DNA of 64,000 bases from assembly GCA_025766275.1 (NCBI GenBank), contig JAFKAC010000011.1, positions 1-64,000 of the forward strand, read 5' to 3'. Made by a program: the position numbers and the translations under genes. Position 1 is the first letter of the stretch, and the number at the start of each line of letters is the position of its first letter. Below, in pieces: positions 12,759 to 25,050 of this stretch. The notes beneath the pieces were generated by a model, which did not search any database, had not been told where the DNA came from, and worked only from the letters and a program-made list of their open reading frames with translations. Source of the DNA: Lactarius indigo. Taxonomy: Eukaryota; Basidiomycota; Agaricomycetes; Russulales; Russulaceae.

Positions 12759-12892
12759 TGTTGTTCGCCTTTTGACTTTTCAACTAGTTGAAAGTGGTAT
12801 GCATGGTGTATAGGCTACATATCATGCATTACAGATATTCGTGGCATTATGTGACCTCGCTAGGTGGAGGACCCAGCAGTGCAAGTCACTAA

Positions 12893-13573
12893 TCACTGGC
12901 TCAAAATCGTACGTACAAATGATTCATAATTCACGTTCCCATCGCTGTTACAAGGTTATTTGTATCAAAGAGATGAGGAAGGAAAGACACTTACGCGCCA
13001 ATCTGCACACCCTTGAGCAGCTCGTCCACTTCCTCATCGGTCATCTTCTCCCCAAGCTGGGTTAGCACGTATCGCAACTCGCCTGCGCCGATGAAGCCAT
13101 TGCCCTCCTTGTCAAAGACCTGAAACCCACGAACGAACTCCTCTGGGACAAGGCGTTTAGTAAGAGTATCTATCGTTCCTTTAGCAGAGAAGTACCAGGA
13201 GTACCCGCGGGTTTGAAGCCGTCTGGCCGGTTCAAAATCGTCAAAAATGTTTTATAATCGACTGCGGGAGTAGAACGTCAATGTTGGGCCAGCAGCTGGG
13301 ACTCCCGAGGCTCACCATCCCGTGGAGCGTTCGCTACGATATCAGCGACTTCTGCCTGAGTAGGATTTTGCCCCAGCGCGCGCAAAAGATCACCGAGAGT
13401 TTCGCGGGGTACGGCACCAGTACCTTTCTTGTCGAAGAGGGCAAAAGCCTCCTTGTACTCTGCCAAATATGAACATCGGTGAGGACAGCATGGAAGGAAC
13501 ACAACCTGCATTGTCACTCTTGCAGAAAAGTATAAGTGATAGCTCAGACACAGACTTCGTGGGTACCTACCAT
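12893..13573 (-). CDS. MLC1: Myosin essential light chain (Cdc4/Mlc1 type)
   Basis: EF-hand light chain of about 138 residues that binds the IQ motif of myosin II and V at the contractile ring and growth sites. Exon 1 is tiny (ATG GTA G), followed by an intron with a gtaccc donor. Then come [73 protein letters not shown] and [13 protein letters not shown], ending in TILSQ. The first EF loop is degenerate, as in essential light chains; the third ([12 protein letters not shown]) still has acidic positions. All four introns are GT-AG and in phase, so this gene reads as fully intact. It converges on the UBX gene with a 134-bp spacer. Confidence 0.9.
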
Positions 13574-13754
13574 GGTCGTTCAAAATATAAAGATTGTTTG
13601 ATGGTGCTACCCACCCCAGCGGACCAGCAGCAGTTGCCACAATTGGGCAGTGTCGGCCGAGACGAGCCGCTTCCCCGTTAGGGCCAACGATAAAATTTTG
13701 AGTAGCTACTCATACCGTACAATTTATATATGGGCGAACACTGGTAATAATGGT

Positions 13755-14915
13755 TTACATGTACATCCCACCGTCACCAATATCACCGCGGCGTTTGATC
13801 CCCGACTGCTTTGGTAGCACTACACGACCTGTGCTCTCCCAAGGCTGATGTGCTCGCATTCCAGAGAGCTCCGCAAGACAAATGTGGATCTCTTGCAGAA
13901 TACTTTCCGACCAGATGGAACCATTTTTATCAGCGGAGGGGGGTGGAGACGGTGGGAGGTTATGTCCCCGAGGAATAGAGATATATGGAGAAGGCAAGAG
14001 AAGCACGATTGCCTCCATTTGCGATGCCGGGAGAGCTGCGATAGATGCAAAAGTTGCGCAGGTCGCTTGTATGAGATTAGGTGACGAAAATGGGACAAGA
14101 AAAGGGGCCTAATGGGGGACGAAATCAGTAACGTTGACACAAATGACCAGCTACGTACAGAGGTCTCCCCGCTGCGCGTCCGCAGGTAGCGCACGGGGGC
14201 ACGATAAGCCTCAAGTGGTGCCTGGTTAACATATAAGGGAACCGAATATACGTCCAGAAGCAAAAGCCTTAACCGTACGTCAGATTGGATTAGAGCAGAC
14301 AAGTAGTGCTATTCACCGTTTGGGGTTGAAGAAACTGATGATACCCTCCGCATAGGTATACATTTCCCAAGTGGATAGACTTGTGGAAGTTTCGGATACT
14401 ATAACCGCTGCGTCTGACCAGGAGGGTAAGAAAATGCAACCAACCTTATACGTTGTATCAACGGGGCTAGTAGGTAGTCATGAGAAGAACACGAATTACT
14501 GCAAGATCATCCACAATGACCGTTGCCCGCTGCTCGCCGAGATGCGCTCCCTGGGCCCAAACTTTCCCTGCCTCACCGGACGCGATGATGACAACTTCGG
14601 GAGGTTGGTCAGAAGACGGATAACCCTGGATGGAGACACAGGTTGGTGTCTGTATAGGTCTATTGAGAAGTGGGTTCAGCTGATCTTCCTCGTCAGATTC
14701 ATAACCGTATCGAGGCGCTGCTGCATCGCTCAGTAGTTCTACATTCTAGGGATTCGCTGAAAATCACAATAGTAGGAAAAATATGTGGGCATAGCATACG
14801 TACCATCGTCAACAAATGTGTTCAGAGCCGGGCCGGGGAGTCCCTGACCCGGCTGTTCCTCGGCCAAGTCTTCGGCGGCCCGATCGCAGACCGCATTGGC
14901 AGACAGCAGGTTCAT
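13755..14915 (-). CDS. Probable Pba1/PAC1-like proteasome assembly chaperone
   Basis: A protein of about 300 residues is obtained by joining in-phase exons: NLLSANAVCDRAAEDLAEEQ, an intron (about 14773-14838), ELLSDAAAPRYGYESDEEDQ to LGEQRATVIVDDLAVI, an intron (about 14388-14475), then AAVIVSETSTSLSTWEMYTY, IISFFNPKR, LLLLDVYSVPLYVNQAPLEA, PNLIQATCATFASIAALP and MEAIVLLLPSPYISIPRG. The order (acidic linker, VIIASGEAGKVW, LLLLDVYSVPLY, NLIQATCA, VLLLPSP) resembles the Pba1/PAC1 chaperone that helps build the 20S alpha ring. I recognise the pattern, not a defined active motif, so the name is tentative. All introns are GT-AG in phase and there are no frame breaks. Head to head with the channel gene, 43 bp between start codons. 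Confidence 0.5.
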
Positions 14916-14958
14916 TGTACTCCTGACTCAAGGACACCTCTTGGACACAACGCTGTCC

Positions 14959-17900
14959 ATGGCTACCTACGTTCATACCTCGTTCGATGAACCGGGGGGG
15001 CCGCCGCCTGGTTCTCCTCCCACCAGTATGTTCCTCCCTTCCGTTTGGTCTTACTTCGTTATCTCATTCATTCCTCAGTAAAGTATCAAGGGCCATGGTT
15101 ATCAACGCAAATAATGCTTTCTTCGTCCATTGGAGTGACCGCCTTTCTCATCTTCTCGTACTGTCGGACAAGGTGGCCTCTCCTCTTTGCGCCTAGAACG
15201 AAGCTCAAGGGTACGAACCTCTGACTATCACTGAACAACCGATCACCACGTTATCCCCACAGGCTTTTCGCCCCACGAAGCGCATGCCCACGGCGCATTC
15301 TTTGGATGGATTCTTCCCACTCTGAGGACGTCGGAGTACTCCGTGCTTCAGATAGTCGGCCTTGACGCTGCCGTGGTATGTCGCCTTTTTCAGGTTGGAT
15401 GGGCTAAGTCTTACACTCGTTCGGCTAGCTCTTAAACTTCTTCAAGATGTCATTTTACCTATTCTCTCTGTGTTCTGTGTTTGCTGTATCTATTTTGATG
15501 CCCGTAAATCTCAAGGTGCGCGCATTTCTGTCCTGGAGTATTCTCAATAACCGGATCGAAGAACAACATCGGCATTGGGGACGAAGATGACGACGACCCA
15601 GACTGGCACACAGTCCAAACTCAACACAAGTCTCTGCGCAAAGGAACAGACTGGTTTGACTTGGTATCGGATGCCAACTCATATCTCTCGCTTCACCTCG
15701 TGTTCACATATCTGTTCACCCTGCTTTCCTTGCGCTTCATCTTCCTGAACTATAAACGATTCATCAAGGCAAGACAACTTTTCTCACTTGAGCTCGTGCA
15801 TTCTATTGCTGCGCGCACAGTCATGGTATCTGGGCTGCCGTCTCACCTGCGTTCAGAAAGGGCGCTTGCCGAACACTTTGAGAACATGAAATTGAGTGTA
15901 GAGAGTGTTAACATCTGTCGTGAACTCGGTTCTCTGGAACGTCTTATTGACACTCGGACGCGTGCACTGCTCAGGTTGGAGGACGCTTGGGTTCAATACG
16001 TCGGCAATCCAAGCACAGTAGAATCGTATGACCCTTCCGACCACGCAACAGTCGGGGAGGGGACCTTGCGACAGCAGAAGCTCAGGCTTCCCATCGCCTT
16101 GTTATCCCGCATCACAAACGGCCAACACTTCGCACGAGTTGTTTTTCTCGTCCCGTGGATGCCATCCAATTCCTTGAAAAGAAGTTTTTGGACGCGGACG
16201 ACGCTGTCAAGCGCTATCGTCGCGTGGGAAAATTTAAGCCCACGGATGTGGCGTTTGTTACATTCGAAAAGATGTCTAGTGCGGTTCGTAACTTTTTTTT
16301 ACTCCTGTGTGTCGTGACTAACGATACCTGTAGCAAATCGCTGCTCAAGCAGTTCATACATCCGCCCCGTTTCAACTAGAGACTTGCCTTGCACCAGAGC
16401 CTCGTGACATTGTATGGGCGAACATGGACTATTCAACTAGGGCACTCCGTATACGTGAAGCCATAGTCCTTGGTTCTCTCGCCCTTCTCTTCTTTTTCTG
16501 GGTCATCCCAATCACTGGTCTTGCGGGCTTACTCAGTTATAAAGAGATCAAGAAGACTATGCCTTGGTTAGGTCACCTCATCGACAGTAACGAGAAGATT
16601 CGTGCCATTGTACAGAACTCTCTGCCATCCGTAGCAATGATCACGCTCAATGCACTCTTGCCGTTTGTGCTAGAAGGTCCGAGTTCCCTCTTGTTATATG
16701 GTTCAAGAGTTAATGCGGTACAGCCCTCACCTATGTACAAGGATTCCGCGCTCGGAGTTTGGTCGAGTACTCACTCATGAAGAAGTCTGTTCGTCTGTTT
16801 TGCTTATGGTGATCAAGTTGGGCTAATGATCTATAGATACTTTCTGTTCCTGCTAGTCAATGTCGTATTCATCTTCCTACTGGCAAGCACCTACTGGCAA
16901 CTTGTGCGGGACCTAGCCAATTCACCAGCAAAAATTCCGGAAAAGCTTGCTCAAGCTCTCCAAATAGGTAGCGCAAGGTTAGTGTTTTGTCAGAGGACGT
17001 TAGAACTACCAGCGCTCACGTACAATTAGGCATTTCTTCCTCTCTTATGTCATCCTACAAGGTGAAGGACTTGGATGCTCTTATCCACAACGATGCCAAA
17101 CTGAAACGCTCTAGGGCTTGGTATCATGCCATTGCAACTTCTGAATTTGGGCGTCATTATCCCCCGAGTTTTTTATCGTATGCTGGTAACCCGCACCCCG
17201 CGAGGTAATTAATTGTATTGTAATGTCTGTGCTTCAGTCACTTAAGCCTCCCATCAGATTTTGCTGAACTGAACGCGCCTCCTGTGATCAATTATGGCAC
17301 CGTGTATCCTCAGGCTATCTTGATATTCGTGATTACCCTCTTGTATAGCATCGCCCAACCGCTCATCCTTATTTTTGGCGCCATATACTTTGGTGTTGCG
17401 TATCTCGTGTACAAATACAAGCTTCTTTTCGGTGAGTAAGTGTTTACTTTGAAGGTTATTATATTTACAATGGTACAGTATTCTACAAACCGTACGAGTC
17501 TCAAGGGCAAGCTTGGCCAATCACCTTCACACGCCTTATTTGGGGCGTCCTCATCTTCCTCATCTTCATGTCAGGAAATTTTGTTTTGAAGAGATCTTTT
17601 GTACTCTCGTCCCTTGTCGCCCCTCTCTTTGTGTTCACTGTGGCTTGGTCGGTCTACATCAGCAACTCATTCCACGGTCTCACAAAATTTGTCAACTTGA
17701 GCGCAGTATTTGAAGTACAGCGTGGAGAAGAGACAGAAGAGGTTGTACGCTTGCGAACAGGTCACCCAGTATCTTGGTCGCAAAGGTGCTTATGATTTCC
17801 ATGTAACCGTTTCCGTCGCTGATTGCAATCTAGCAACCTTAATAGGCGTCGATACGCTCAAAACGATGAGATATTATATGTTGCACCGGAGGATGATCAC

Positions 17901-18691
17901 ACGGATTACGTGGGTTTTATTCGCTCCTGGCCTAATGCCCGTTGATAAACGGTCTTTTCAGTCACAGCCGCCAATGGCAAACTGGTACAACGGCGTGCTG
18001 AAGTACGTGAAACTCACGCTCACCGGTTGCCAATGGTTACTAATGAGTCACCAGTACCGGGAAAAAGCGCTACGGACACCCAGCGTTGACCGGTTTACTC
18101 CCCCAACCATGGCTCCCCCTGAAAAAGGGTGAAACATTGGTCAATACTCACAATGCAAGCCATACTCGTCAGAAGATCGGCCAAGCGGTTGTTCTGACAT
18201 TACGTAAACGGTATAGCGTTCATCGAGTGGGTGACGGTACACTCCCAACCGGAAGCGCTCCGAAGACGGTTGCCAAGCAAGATAACGTACGGAGCGCAAC
18301 CCTCAGTCCGGAGGAACTAAACGGCGAGGTGACCAACAACCCGTGGCAGGAGCAAATAGCTGGTTCATCGAGCTCCTCCCAGACGCACCGCGCCATCAAT
18401 CACAGGTTAAGCTATGACTTTGATTCAGGTGTGATAATATTACCGGATGATGGGGTCTGGCCGGAAGGCTTGGACAGCGATTCAGAAGATGATGCCGGTA
18501 TTGCGGGTAATAGTCCGCGGCGCCCTCAGGTGTTGTCCGATTCGGCTATTCCCGGAGGTGGCCAGGAGGTGGTTGGAACTCCAGATACGCAGAACGTCAG
18601 TGGGTCAACGAAGACACGATATGGAACCTATTTCCATCACCCTGAGCGGCGGTGGCAGTCGGTGCCTGGAGCATTTCCCACTAGTTCATGA
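14959..18691 (+). CDS. CSC1/RSN1-type osmosensitive cation channel (DUF221/TMEM63 family)
   Basis: Multi-pass membrane protein of about 850-900 residues, of the calcium-permeable stress-gated channel family. Visible are the N-terminal helix QIMLSSSIGVTAFLIFSYC, the RSN1_TM part with KMSFYLFSLCSVFAVSILMP, a cytosolic RRM-like loop (ARTVMVSGLPSHLRSERALA to KPTDVAFVTFEKMSSA), and the RSN1_7TM core: LGSLALLFFFWVIPITGLAG, SLPSVAMITLNALLPFVLE, YFLFLLVNVVFIFLLASTYW, QLLNLGVIIPRVFYRMLVTR, ILIFVITLLYSIAQPLILIF. The C-terminal tail is disordered. About 13 exons with short GT-AG introns, for example 15028-15077, 15211-15261, 16288-16332, 16677-16721. Two one-base frame breaks without splice signals: in a T run at 16142-16146 and near 18070 before YGHPALTGLLPQPW. 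Confidence 0.88.
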
Positions 18692-19081
18692 GGCAGAACG
18701 TATTGCTGTATGCTTCGTTATGCAAAAACGATTGATTTTTTGGCACCTTACACCCACGTAGGTGCCTGGCATAAACCCAGTTACAGTACACCTGTGTTGC
18801 TTGTCGTGTTGACTTGGACTTGACGGGCACCACCCAAAATAACGTTGTCAAGACGACGGCCAAGGCCAGGGCCAAGACGTCGCAATACAGTAGCATACAC
18901 ACGTGGACAGAACGATCAGGGGTATTTAACCACTCGAGCGAAACGAACACTCTCATTGTCTCTCTTTTTCACCCACCAGTCCGAGTCCCCCGCACGTCAG
19001 ACGCATTCAAGGCGAACCCTACCACTCTTTTGATCACTCTCTTGTTATTTTGTCATTCTTTACAACCCTGTACTCGCAAGA
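18692..19081. other. Intergenic; promoter region of the LysM gene
   Basis: No convincing gene. A minus-strand frame (18681-18956) contains a hydrophobic stretch but overlaps the channel gene and has no other support. CT-rich tracts just before 19082 are typical of a fungal promoter and 5' UTR. Confidence 0.5.
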
Positions 19082-19754
19082 ATGCTCGTTTTTTCCTTCG
19101 CTGCAGTCGCCTTATCTTCGGTGTTTGTACCCGGTAGGTGGTTGTCTTGATTCTTGAGCTCTTCTCTTCACTAATGATGACAACAGCTCTTGCCACGTCG
19201 TGCACGCGCTCATACACTGTTCGGGTCGGCGATATTTGTGACTCAATATCAGCTGCCAATAATGTGTCCACGTGAGAGTCGTCCACCCATTCCGGCCACT
19301 CCTAACCTATTCGTAGTTATCAACTTGCGGTCGTAAACCCAGAGATTAACCGGGATTGTTCGAACCTCCGTCCAGGGCAAAATCTGTGCTTGGGGCATTC
19401 TGACAAGGACTGCACGACTACATACGTGGTCAAGTCTAATGACGACTGCAACATTGTGTCCTCTGCCTACAATATCAACGTAACCGTCCTCTCTCACAAC
19501 AACCCCCAATTGAATGCGGATTGCTCCAACATGTACATTGGCGAGGTATGTGTACCCAATGAGTCTGGATTTATTCGGATCCTCATGCCCTATAGGTGCT
19601 TTGCGTCGCTGGGGCAGTCGCTGTGTCCCCCCCTCCCGAGGGTTCACCCCCAGCTACTGGTATACCTGCGACAGCCACACCAGCAAAGCCCCATCACACG
19701 GAAAGTCCTGACCATCATGATGGTGATGACGATGATCTCCCTTGGTGTGATTAG
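19082..19754 (+). CDS. Secreted protein with two LysM domains
   Basis: Chitin-binding LysM protein of about 170 residues. The signal peptide MLVFSFAAVALSSVFVPALA is split by an intron (about 19135-19188). LysM 1 runs from SCTRSYTVRVGDICDSI through VVNPEINRDCSNLRPGQNLC; LysM 2 from CTTTYVVKSNDDCNIVSSAY through NNPQLNADCSNMYIGEVLCV. Further introns at 19270-19315 and about 19535-19597, all in phase, with no frame break. The C terminus is a Pro/Thr linker followed by a His/Asp-rich tail (PHHTESPDHHDGDDDDLPW), unusual for LysM effectors and perhaps metal-binding. The role could be masking of fungal chitin fragments in a plant interaction, or cell-wall work; the sequence does not tell. Confidence 0.88.
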
Positions 19755-20000
19755 CTTGTGACCCAGATAGCCACCGGCGTCGAGTTATACCCATTAATTA
19801 CTTTCTTCACGACTGGGTCTTGTTAAGTCCTTTGTTCATGTACTTACGGCGCTGGCGTGCTGGTTGTCGCTTAGCGTGTCTGTTCGAATCATTTTGAATC
19901 GTTATAAGGCTTACACCGTATTTTTTACAATTTGGCGGGTAGTTGGACACAAATCGATAACTTGGAAGTAGTAAACTTCATGAGATTAGGTACCCTCCAG

Positions 20001-21022
20001 TTATCTTCCGGGTCCTGGAAGTAGTGTGCACTGTCCAACCATGCCGGTACTAGTAGCGTCTAGTGCTCTTCGTAAGAGATCGAGGGAAACACCGTTTTGG
20101 GGCTCGGGAAGGATTGAATCGATCCTGTGATGACTGATGAGAGCTTGAATTGGTTCAAAAGAGTATGTTGAGTAACTACAACAATTGGATCTGAGCATAG
20201 TGCGATATATATCAGGGTCGGGTACGTACATCCGCCACTCGGCTGGCTGACCGGTGAGGCGCGCTTGTCCAGACACAATGAGCCCGATAGATACACAGAG
20301 CTCGCGAGGGTGCGACTGTAATGGTATATGGGGTGGCGACCGGCGTTTGACCATGCATAACTCAATGCCAAGATCGGTGTATATTGAATTGAGTGTGTGC
20401 TGTACAAACATTGCGGATGCAAGATACAGAGGTAAGCCTGCACCATGTTCAGCTAGTCGTCGTGGTGTAGAGAAGGTAGATAGACCTTTAACATGGAAAT
20501 TCTGTGGTAGCGGAGTCAGAAGGGCTGTTGGGTGTGCATATTCGAGGCAGATGGAAGGACTGTATATGGGAATTTCCTGAGCTTGGTTCGTACAGTCAAT
20601 TCGGTCTGCATTCACGTTTGTCCCGGTGAGACTGGCCAGAGGAAATAAGGATGGAGGATCTATGATTTGCGAGGTAAGCCCGTCGATGAAGAAGTTAGGA
20701 AGTGTTGTTAGAAGCGTGTCTACAATGCGGCCTGTTCACGTAGTGTGAATGGAGCTGCGCCCGAGGCAGGATTGGACTCACCAGTGCGGAGAACCCACTT
20801 ATGATCAGAAATAGCACAGAACCGGGTAGATTTACCAATCGGTTTCTTACGGTGTGGGTGAATGGCAGTGGAATTAAAACGTCGTCCAAGGCAAATGCAT
20901 TGGTGGGACTTGACCAGACTGAGGCACGGTCCATACGGAGCCACTGCCGTGTCCGTGAAAAATCGCAGCTTCTTAAGAGGTGGCCGGGCCAGGTGAGGCA
21001 GGAGTAACTGGGGGAAGGGCAT
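20001..21022 (-). CDS. Unidentified protein-coding region
   Basis: The minus strand reads as protein over about 1 kb but in two frames. From Met at 21022: FPQLLLPHLARPPLKKLRFF to DHKWVLRTGESNPASGAAPF and TLREQAAL. Then, after an apparent one-base break near 20721, VDTLLTTLPNFFIDGLTSQI to LYLASAMFVQHTLNSIYTDL and LLRRALDATSTGMVG. The continuity of plausible sequence across the break suggests one protein of about 300 residues. I recognise no family and no catalytic motif. A second frame (20695-20934) is also open and could be the true N-terminal exon. Confidence 0.4.
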
Positions 21023-21300
21023 AACTATGATGGTTAGAAATTTGGAAACAAAATACCAAAGTGCCCCTTATAATGAAGTGCAAGACGAAGTGTGCTTCAA
21101 TTCTGTGATGCCCGCCGTTTTATCATCATCTTGCTTGCCAAGGTCTTATGGCAGGTCAAAATTCTCTGCCAAATTATTATTATTATTATTTGATTTTTTA
21201 TGGTAACATTTTCCCCTAACATTTTGTAGAAATATATTATGAGATGGAATTCCTGTTGGAACATGATAAGTATGTAAGGACCTTATCTATAGCAGTTATG
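21023..21300. other. AT-rich spacer between host genes and the repeat block
   Basis: AT-rich DNA with a short ATT run near 21177. No gene or RNA was recognised. It marks the change from compact genes to repeats. Confidence 0.5.
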
Positions 21301-22226
21301 ACATTATGATACTAGGAGGGCTCCTTGTACCGAAACCACCACTGTGGTATGGTTTTCCCACGGTACGCTGAGGGACAGGGATGGGTTGGAAGCTGGGTAC
21401 TGCTGCTAAAGCAGTGAAAAACAGCCTCCACCCTCACTTACAGGTGGCCTACACACTGAAACACACAATGTTAGAAATAAAAATACACAACCACCAGCCC
21501 ACAAACAACATGAACTGCCCCTGTGACCCCCACATAAGAGAGAAAAGGAAAAAAAAAAAAAACAACAACAAAAGCCACACACCGACCCCCACCCCAGAAG
21601 GAAGATCAGTGCACCTCCATGCCTGCACACTGAGCCCTAAGGTGCCTCCCCTCACCAAAACCAACCGAAGACCATGCCCAGCCACACAAAGAGACACCCA
21701 AAACACCAAATCCAAAAACATGAGATACCCCCCCACACAGGTAAATGGGCCCCCACCAATGGCAAGAAGCGCACCCCACCAAACTAAGTTAAAAACCCCC
21801 TACCTCCCCCCCTTCATCCCAGCGGGAATAAGACCCAGGAATACTAATGCGCAAATGTGAGATGAACTACACCTGACATCGGCAAATCAGTACGCCGCAA
21901 ACAGCACCCAAATGTATGGCCTTTCCCCAAAGCATTAAAATTAAATAATAATAACAATAGTAATATAAAAAAAAAAAAAAGAAGAAAAAAGAAAACAGAA
22001 AACAGAATGAAAATACACGTGAGGAATGAGGACTACCACCACCCACCTACATGAGCCCATCTACTCAAACTACAGCCCACAATGGAATGGCCCAAATGGC
22101 CTACAGCCGGGTAAGCCTCTACCCTCCAATAGAGACCACACACTACACAACAACACCACCCAACATCAGCCACCCCCTGATACATCCCAGGGCAGTCAAT
22201 ATCCACCTGTCACCTATGAGGACACT

Positions 22227-22852
22227 TGATGAACAGCACAGTAGAAGGGCATACTCACAGAGGGCTAAAGAGTCTGTGGTGAGATATGCAGAAGTGCTTG
22301 AAGCAGCAACAGGGGGTCAGGCAAGGTAAAGCAAGAGAGTTGTCTGGCACACAAGCAGTGAGAACTGATGTTGTTACATTTAGAGAGAAGAGGCTTACCT
22401 GGCACACAAGCAGTGAGAACTGATGTGGACCAGGAGCGTACATGGTACTCTACTTATACACTTTCTGGTAGTGACACTGTACAAGGGATGTAACACTAAG
22501 TCACGCAGTACAAGGAAGTATTGTTCTACAAATGGACAAAGGAGTGGACGTTCTGAGAACAAGGGAAGAAAGAATAAGGAGAGTCCAGAAGCAAATGATA
22601 TCATAGTGACATCATAATAAAGATAAAGCTAAGTACGGAACAAAGGAAAGTACAAAGGCGTTATACAATGCAGAGTCCAGATGTATGATGTCATAGAAGT
22701 ACAGTGATGTCATAGATGACGCAATGGTAAGTCCAGATTGTACAGATCAAACAGTATCTAATCTACAAGTCCTGTATATCTAATCTAAAGCAGTCCATGC
22801 TGCAAGTCCAGTCCGTATGAGCTGCTAAGTGCGCAAGGGTTACTTATCAACA
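22227..22852 (-). repeat. Solo LTR, family D, with ACACT target duplication
   Basis: Sequence running from TGATGAACAG to TTATCAACA, the reverse complement of the LTRs at 36454 and 37353. It is flanked on both sides by ACACT (22222-22226 and 22853-22857), a perfect 5-bp target duplication. No internal retrotransposon sequence remains, so it arose by LTR-LTR recombination. It interrupts the LINE leader. Confidence 0.88.
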
Positions 22853-23516
22853 ACACTGATGCCACATTTCACCCTAGAGTGACACCACCACCCTAGTCTG
22901 CAACCAGCCCCAGGCATGTAGAGTGGCCAAACACCCAAACCCAGAGAATGGCAAGCAGAGCAAACTTAAATAGCCCCCCCAACAGTACGCAACCCACCCC
23001 ACCCTTTAGCCACTCAAATGACCCTCTCCAGCCAACCATCCTTTGCACAGGAACCCACCTCTCTAGAGCTGAGCACAGAGCTGACAACCAGAGAAAAGTC
23101 CACCATGGCAGTGCACGTAGCAATCTCAAGTGGTCCAGCTGCAAGTGCAGTGGAAGCCCACAAGGGAAAGGGAAAAAAGCGCAACAGTAAGCTACCAAAT
23201 TTCCCCCCTCTAAAACATAGCTGACCTCCCATCTGAAGAAAACCCCCCCATGACGGACAAACCCATAGCTGTGCCAGAAGCTGGGAATGCTCTGAACTCC
23301 CCCCCTGACGCAACCTAGCTTAGCTCCCCCCTCTGTGCAAACAGACAAACCCAACACTATGCCAGAATCTGGAAGTGGAATGCCCCCCCCTCCTCCCCCA
23401 CTGCCATCCACTCCAGTGACACCGATAGTACCCATGATCTTAGGCACTCCCCCCATGACGCAGCCCAGCCTGGCAACTCCATATCCCCAGTCGGATGCTG
23501 GAGGAATGCCCCCCCC

Positions 23517-24701
23517 ATGGTACTCCCCCCACACATAAATGAGAGGTCCCCAACCCCGCCCATGTCCCCTATGCCACGCCCGAGGACAATTACAAACACC
23601 CCCCAGGCACCCCTGAACACCCCACAGGACGTCGAGATGACACCAGCTTTCCTCCCACCCCGCTTTGGCTCCCCAGCCACCCCTACACAAAACGCCCTGG
23701 GACTACGTCTCCAAACAAGCGCGACCACCCCCATCCTGAAAAAGTTGACCATATCCGCACGTCTCGAAGAGGTTGACAACAACAACTCAGACCTGGTTGA
23801 CAGCCTGCCTGCAAAAAAGGCCCTAGACAAATACACCCCAGGACCAATGCCCCTAATCCAAGATGCCCACCCCACCACTCCCTTTGACAATATTGACTGT
23901 AAATTAGTTGAGGAATGGGATGCTCACCCCAGTGTGAAACTAATTGCGATCCCCTTCGACACAAAGGCCAAAGATACGGACTCCCACAACTACATCTGTG
24001 CAAGAATACTAACTGCGGTTACCGAAATCATGAGTGCACAAGAGGCAAGCATAGCGGCCCCAAAGCTGAACCAACCAAAGGGAGGAAAAAGACCCAACCG
24101 TGTACCCAACTCAGCTTCCTTCCTGATCTACAATATCACCAATGAACAAGTGGAACTCCTCCTAAGACGCAGAGTCTGGTCCTCTCACATCATCACCTTC
24201 CGTGTCACCCCCTTCACCCCAACATGCCCCACCTTCCTATTTACCCTCAGAGGCTTCATCACCACCTCAACCAAGGACATCTTCCCCATTATAAGAGAAG
24301 TTTGGGAAAATGAAACCACTAGAAACTTTGTAGTGTCACTGATAAGCGCTGTCCTGGTAAGTGAGAGGGAAAATGTTACCTGCGAAATTGATCATCTGCT
24401 CTGCTCGATGAACCTAGTGAGGCTGAACATCAAAGAAGCTGGGAACACTCTGAACCCGCGCTTCAATGTATATGCAGACAGCAATCAAATCTCCCACGAT
24501 GAGATCTGGAAGAGAATGAGATCTTTCCTAGCTGAACAACTGTATACATCCTCAATGCAAGGCCAGGGTACCCCACAACACACCCCATACGTATGCACCT
24601 GCTGTCATGGAAATGACCACCTGAGAGGGCTATGCCCCTTCCCAAGTGTTGAAGGATGGAATGGCCCAATCAGAGATGCAAGTGGGGATTTCCCCAAATG
24701 A
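23517..24701 (+). CDS. LINE ORF1 (gag-like, zinc knuckle)
   Basis: About 390 residues. A Pro/Thr-rich N-terminal half is followed by a globular part and a C-terminal CCHC knuckle, CTCCHGNDHLRGLC (C-x2-C-x4-H-x4-C), expected for the RNA-binding ORF1 protein of a LINE. Upstream frames at 22948-23520 are Pro-rich and probably belong to the same ORF before frame decay, so the true start is uncertain. It lies 349 bp before the endonuclease ORF. Confidence 0.65.
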   Translation: MVLPPHINERSPTPPMSPMPRPRTITNTPQAPLNTPQDVEMTPAFLPPRFGSPATPTQNALGLRLQTSATTPILKKLTISARLEEVDNNNSDLVDSLPAKKALDKYTPGPMPLIQDAHPTTPFDNIDCKLVEEWDAHPSVKLIAIPFDTKAKDTDSHNYICARILTAVTEIMSAQEASIAAPKLNQPKGGKRPNRVPNSASFLIYNITNEQVELLLRRRVWSSHIITFRVTPFTPTCPTFLFTLRGFITTSTKDIFPIIREVWENETTRNFVVSLISAVLVSERENVTCEIDHLLCSMNLVRLNIKEAGNTLNPRFNVYADSNQISHDEIWKRMRSFLAEQLYTSSMQGQGTPQHTPYVCTCCHGNDHLRGLCPFPSVEGWNGPIRDASGDFPK

Positions 24702-25050
24702 TGGAATGCAGCCTTTTTCACCACGGCCCAACACCTGCAAGCCACGAAGTTCTCATTCCATACCTGACACGTCTGGTAAACTACCACTTGTGTAGACATA
24801 GCTGGCATTAAGCCCCAAAAATGTACATAAAAAGACAAGTGCCTCAATATGTATATATACTGAGGAATGCCCCCTACAATCCCCAATGATATGTGTTTCC
24901 CCCCCTCCCCAGGCCATGCCATGCCCTCCTAGCCAGAGGAATGCCAATGAGTCACGCACTTATGGTGCCCCCTTGGGTACCCACTGGTACCCCCCCACAT
25001 AAGGGGACCATAATAATATAAACGTTAAACTGAAAAACCAAACCCTAAAA

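Noticed and set aside
13820..14302. 160-codon minus-strand ORF
   Set aside because: Runs across two introns of the Pba1-like gene. Only parts of it are exon sequence.
21381..21860. 159-codon plus-strand ORF in the LINE leader
   Set aside because: Asn/Pro/Thr-rich low-complexity sequence with no motif. It is more likely untranslated leader.
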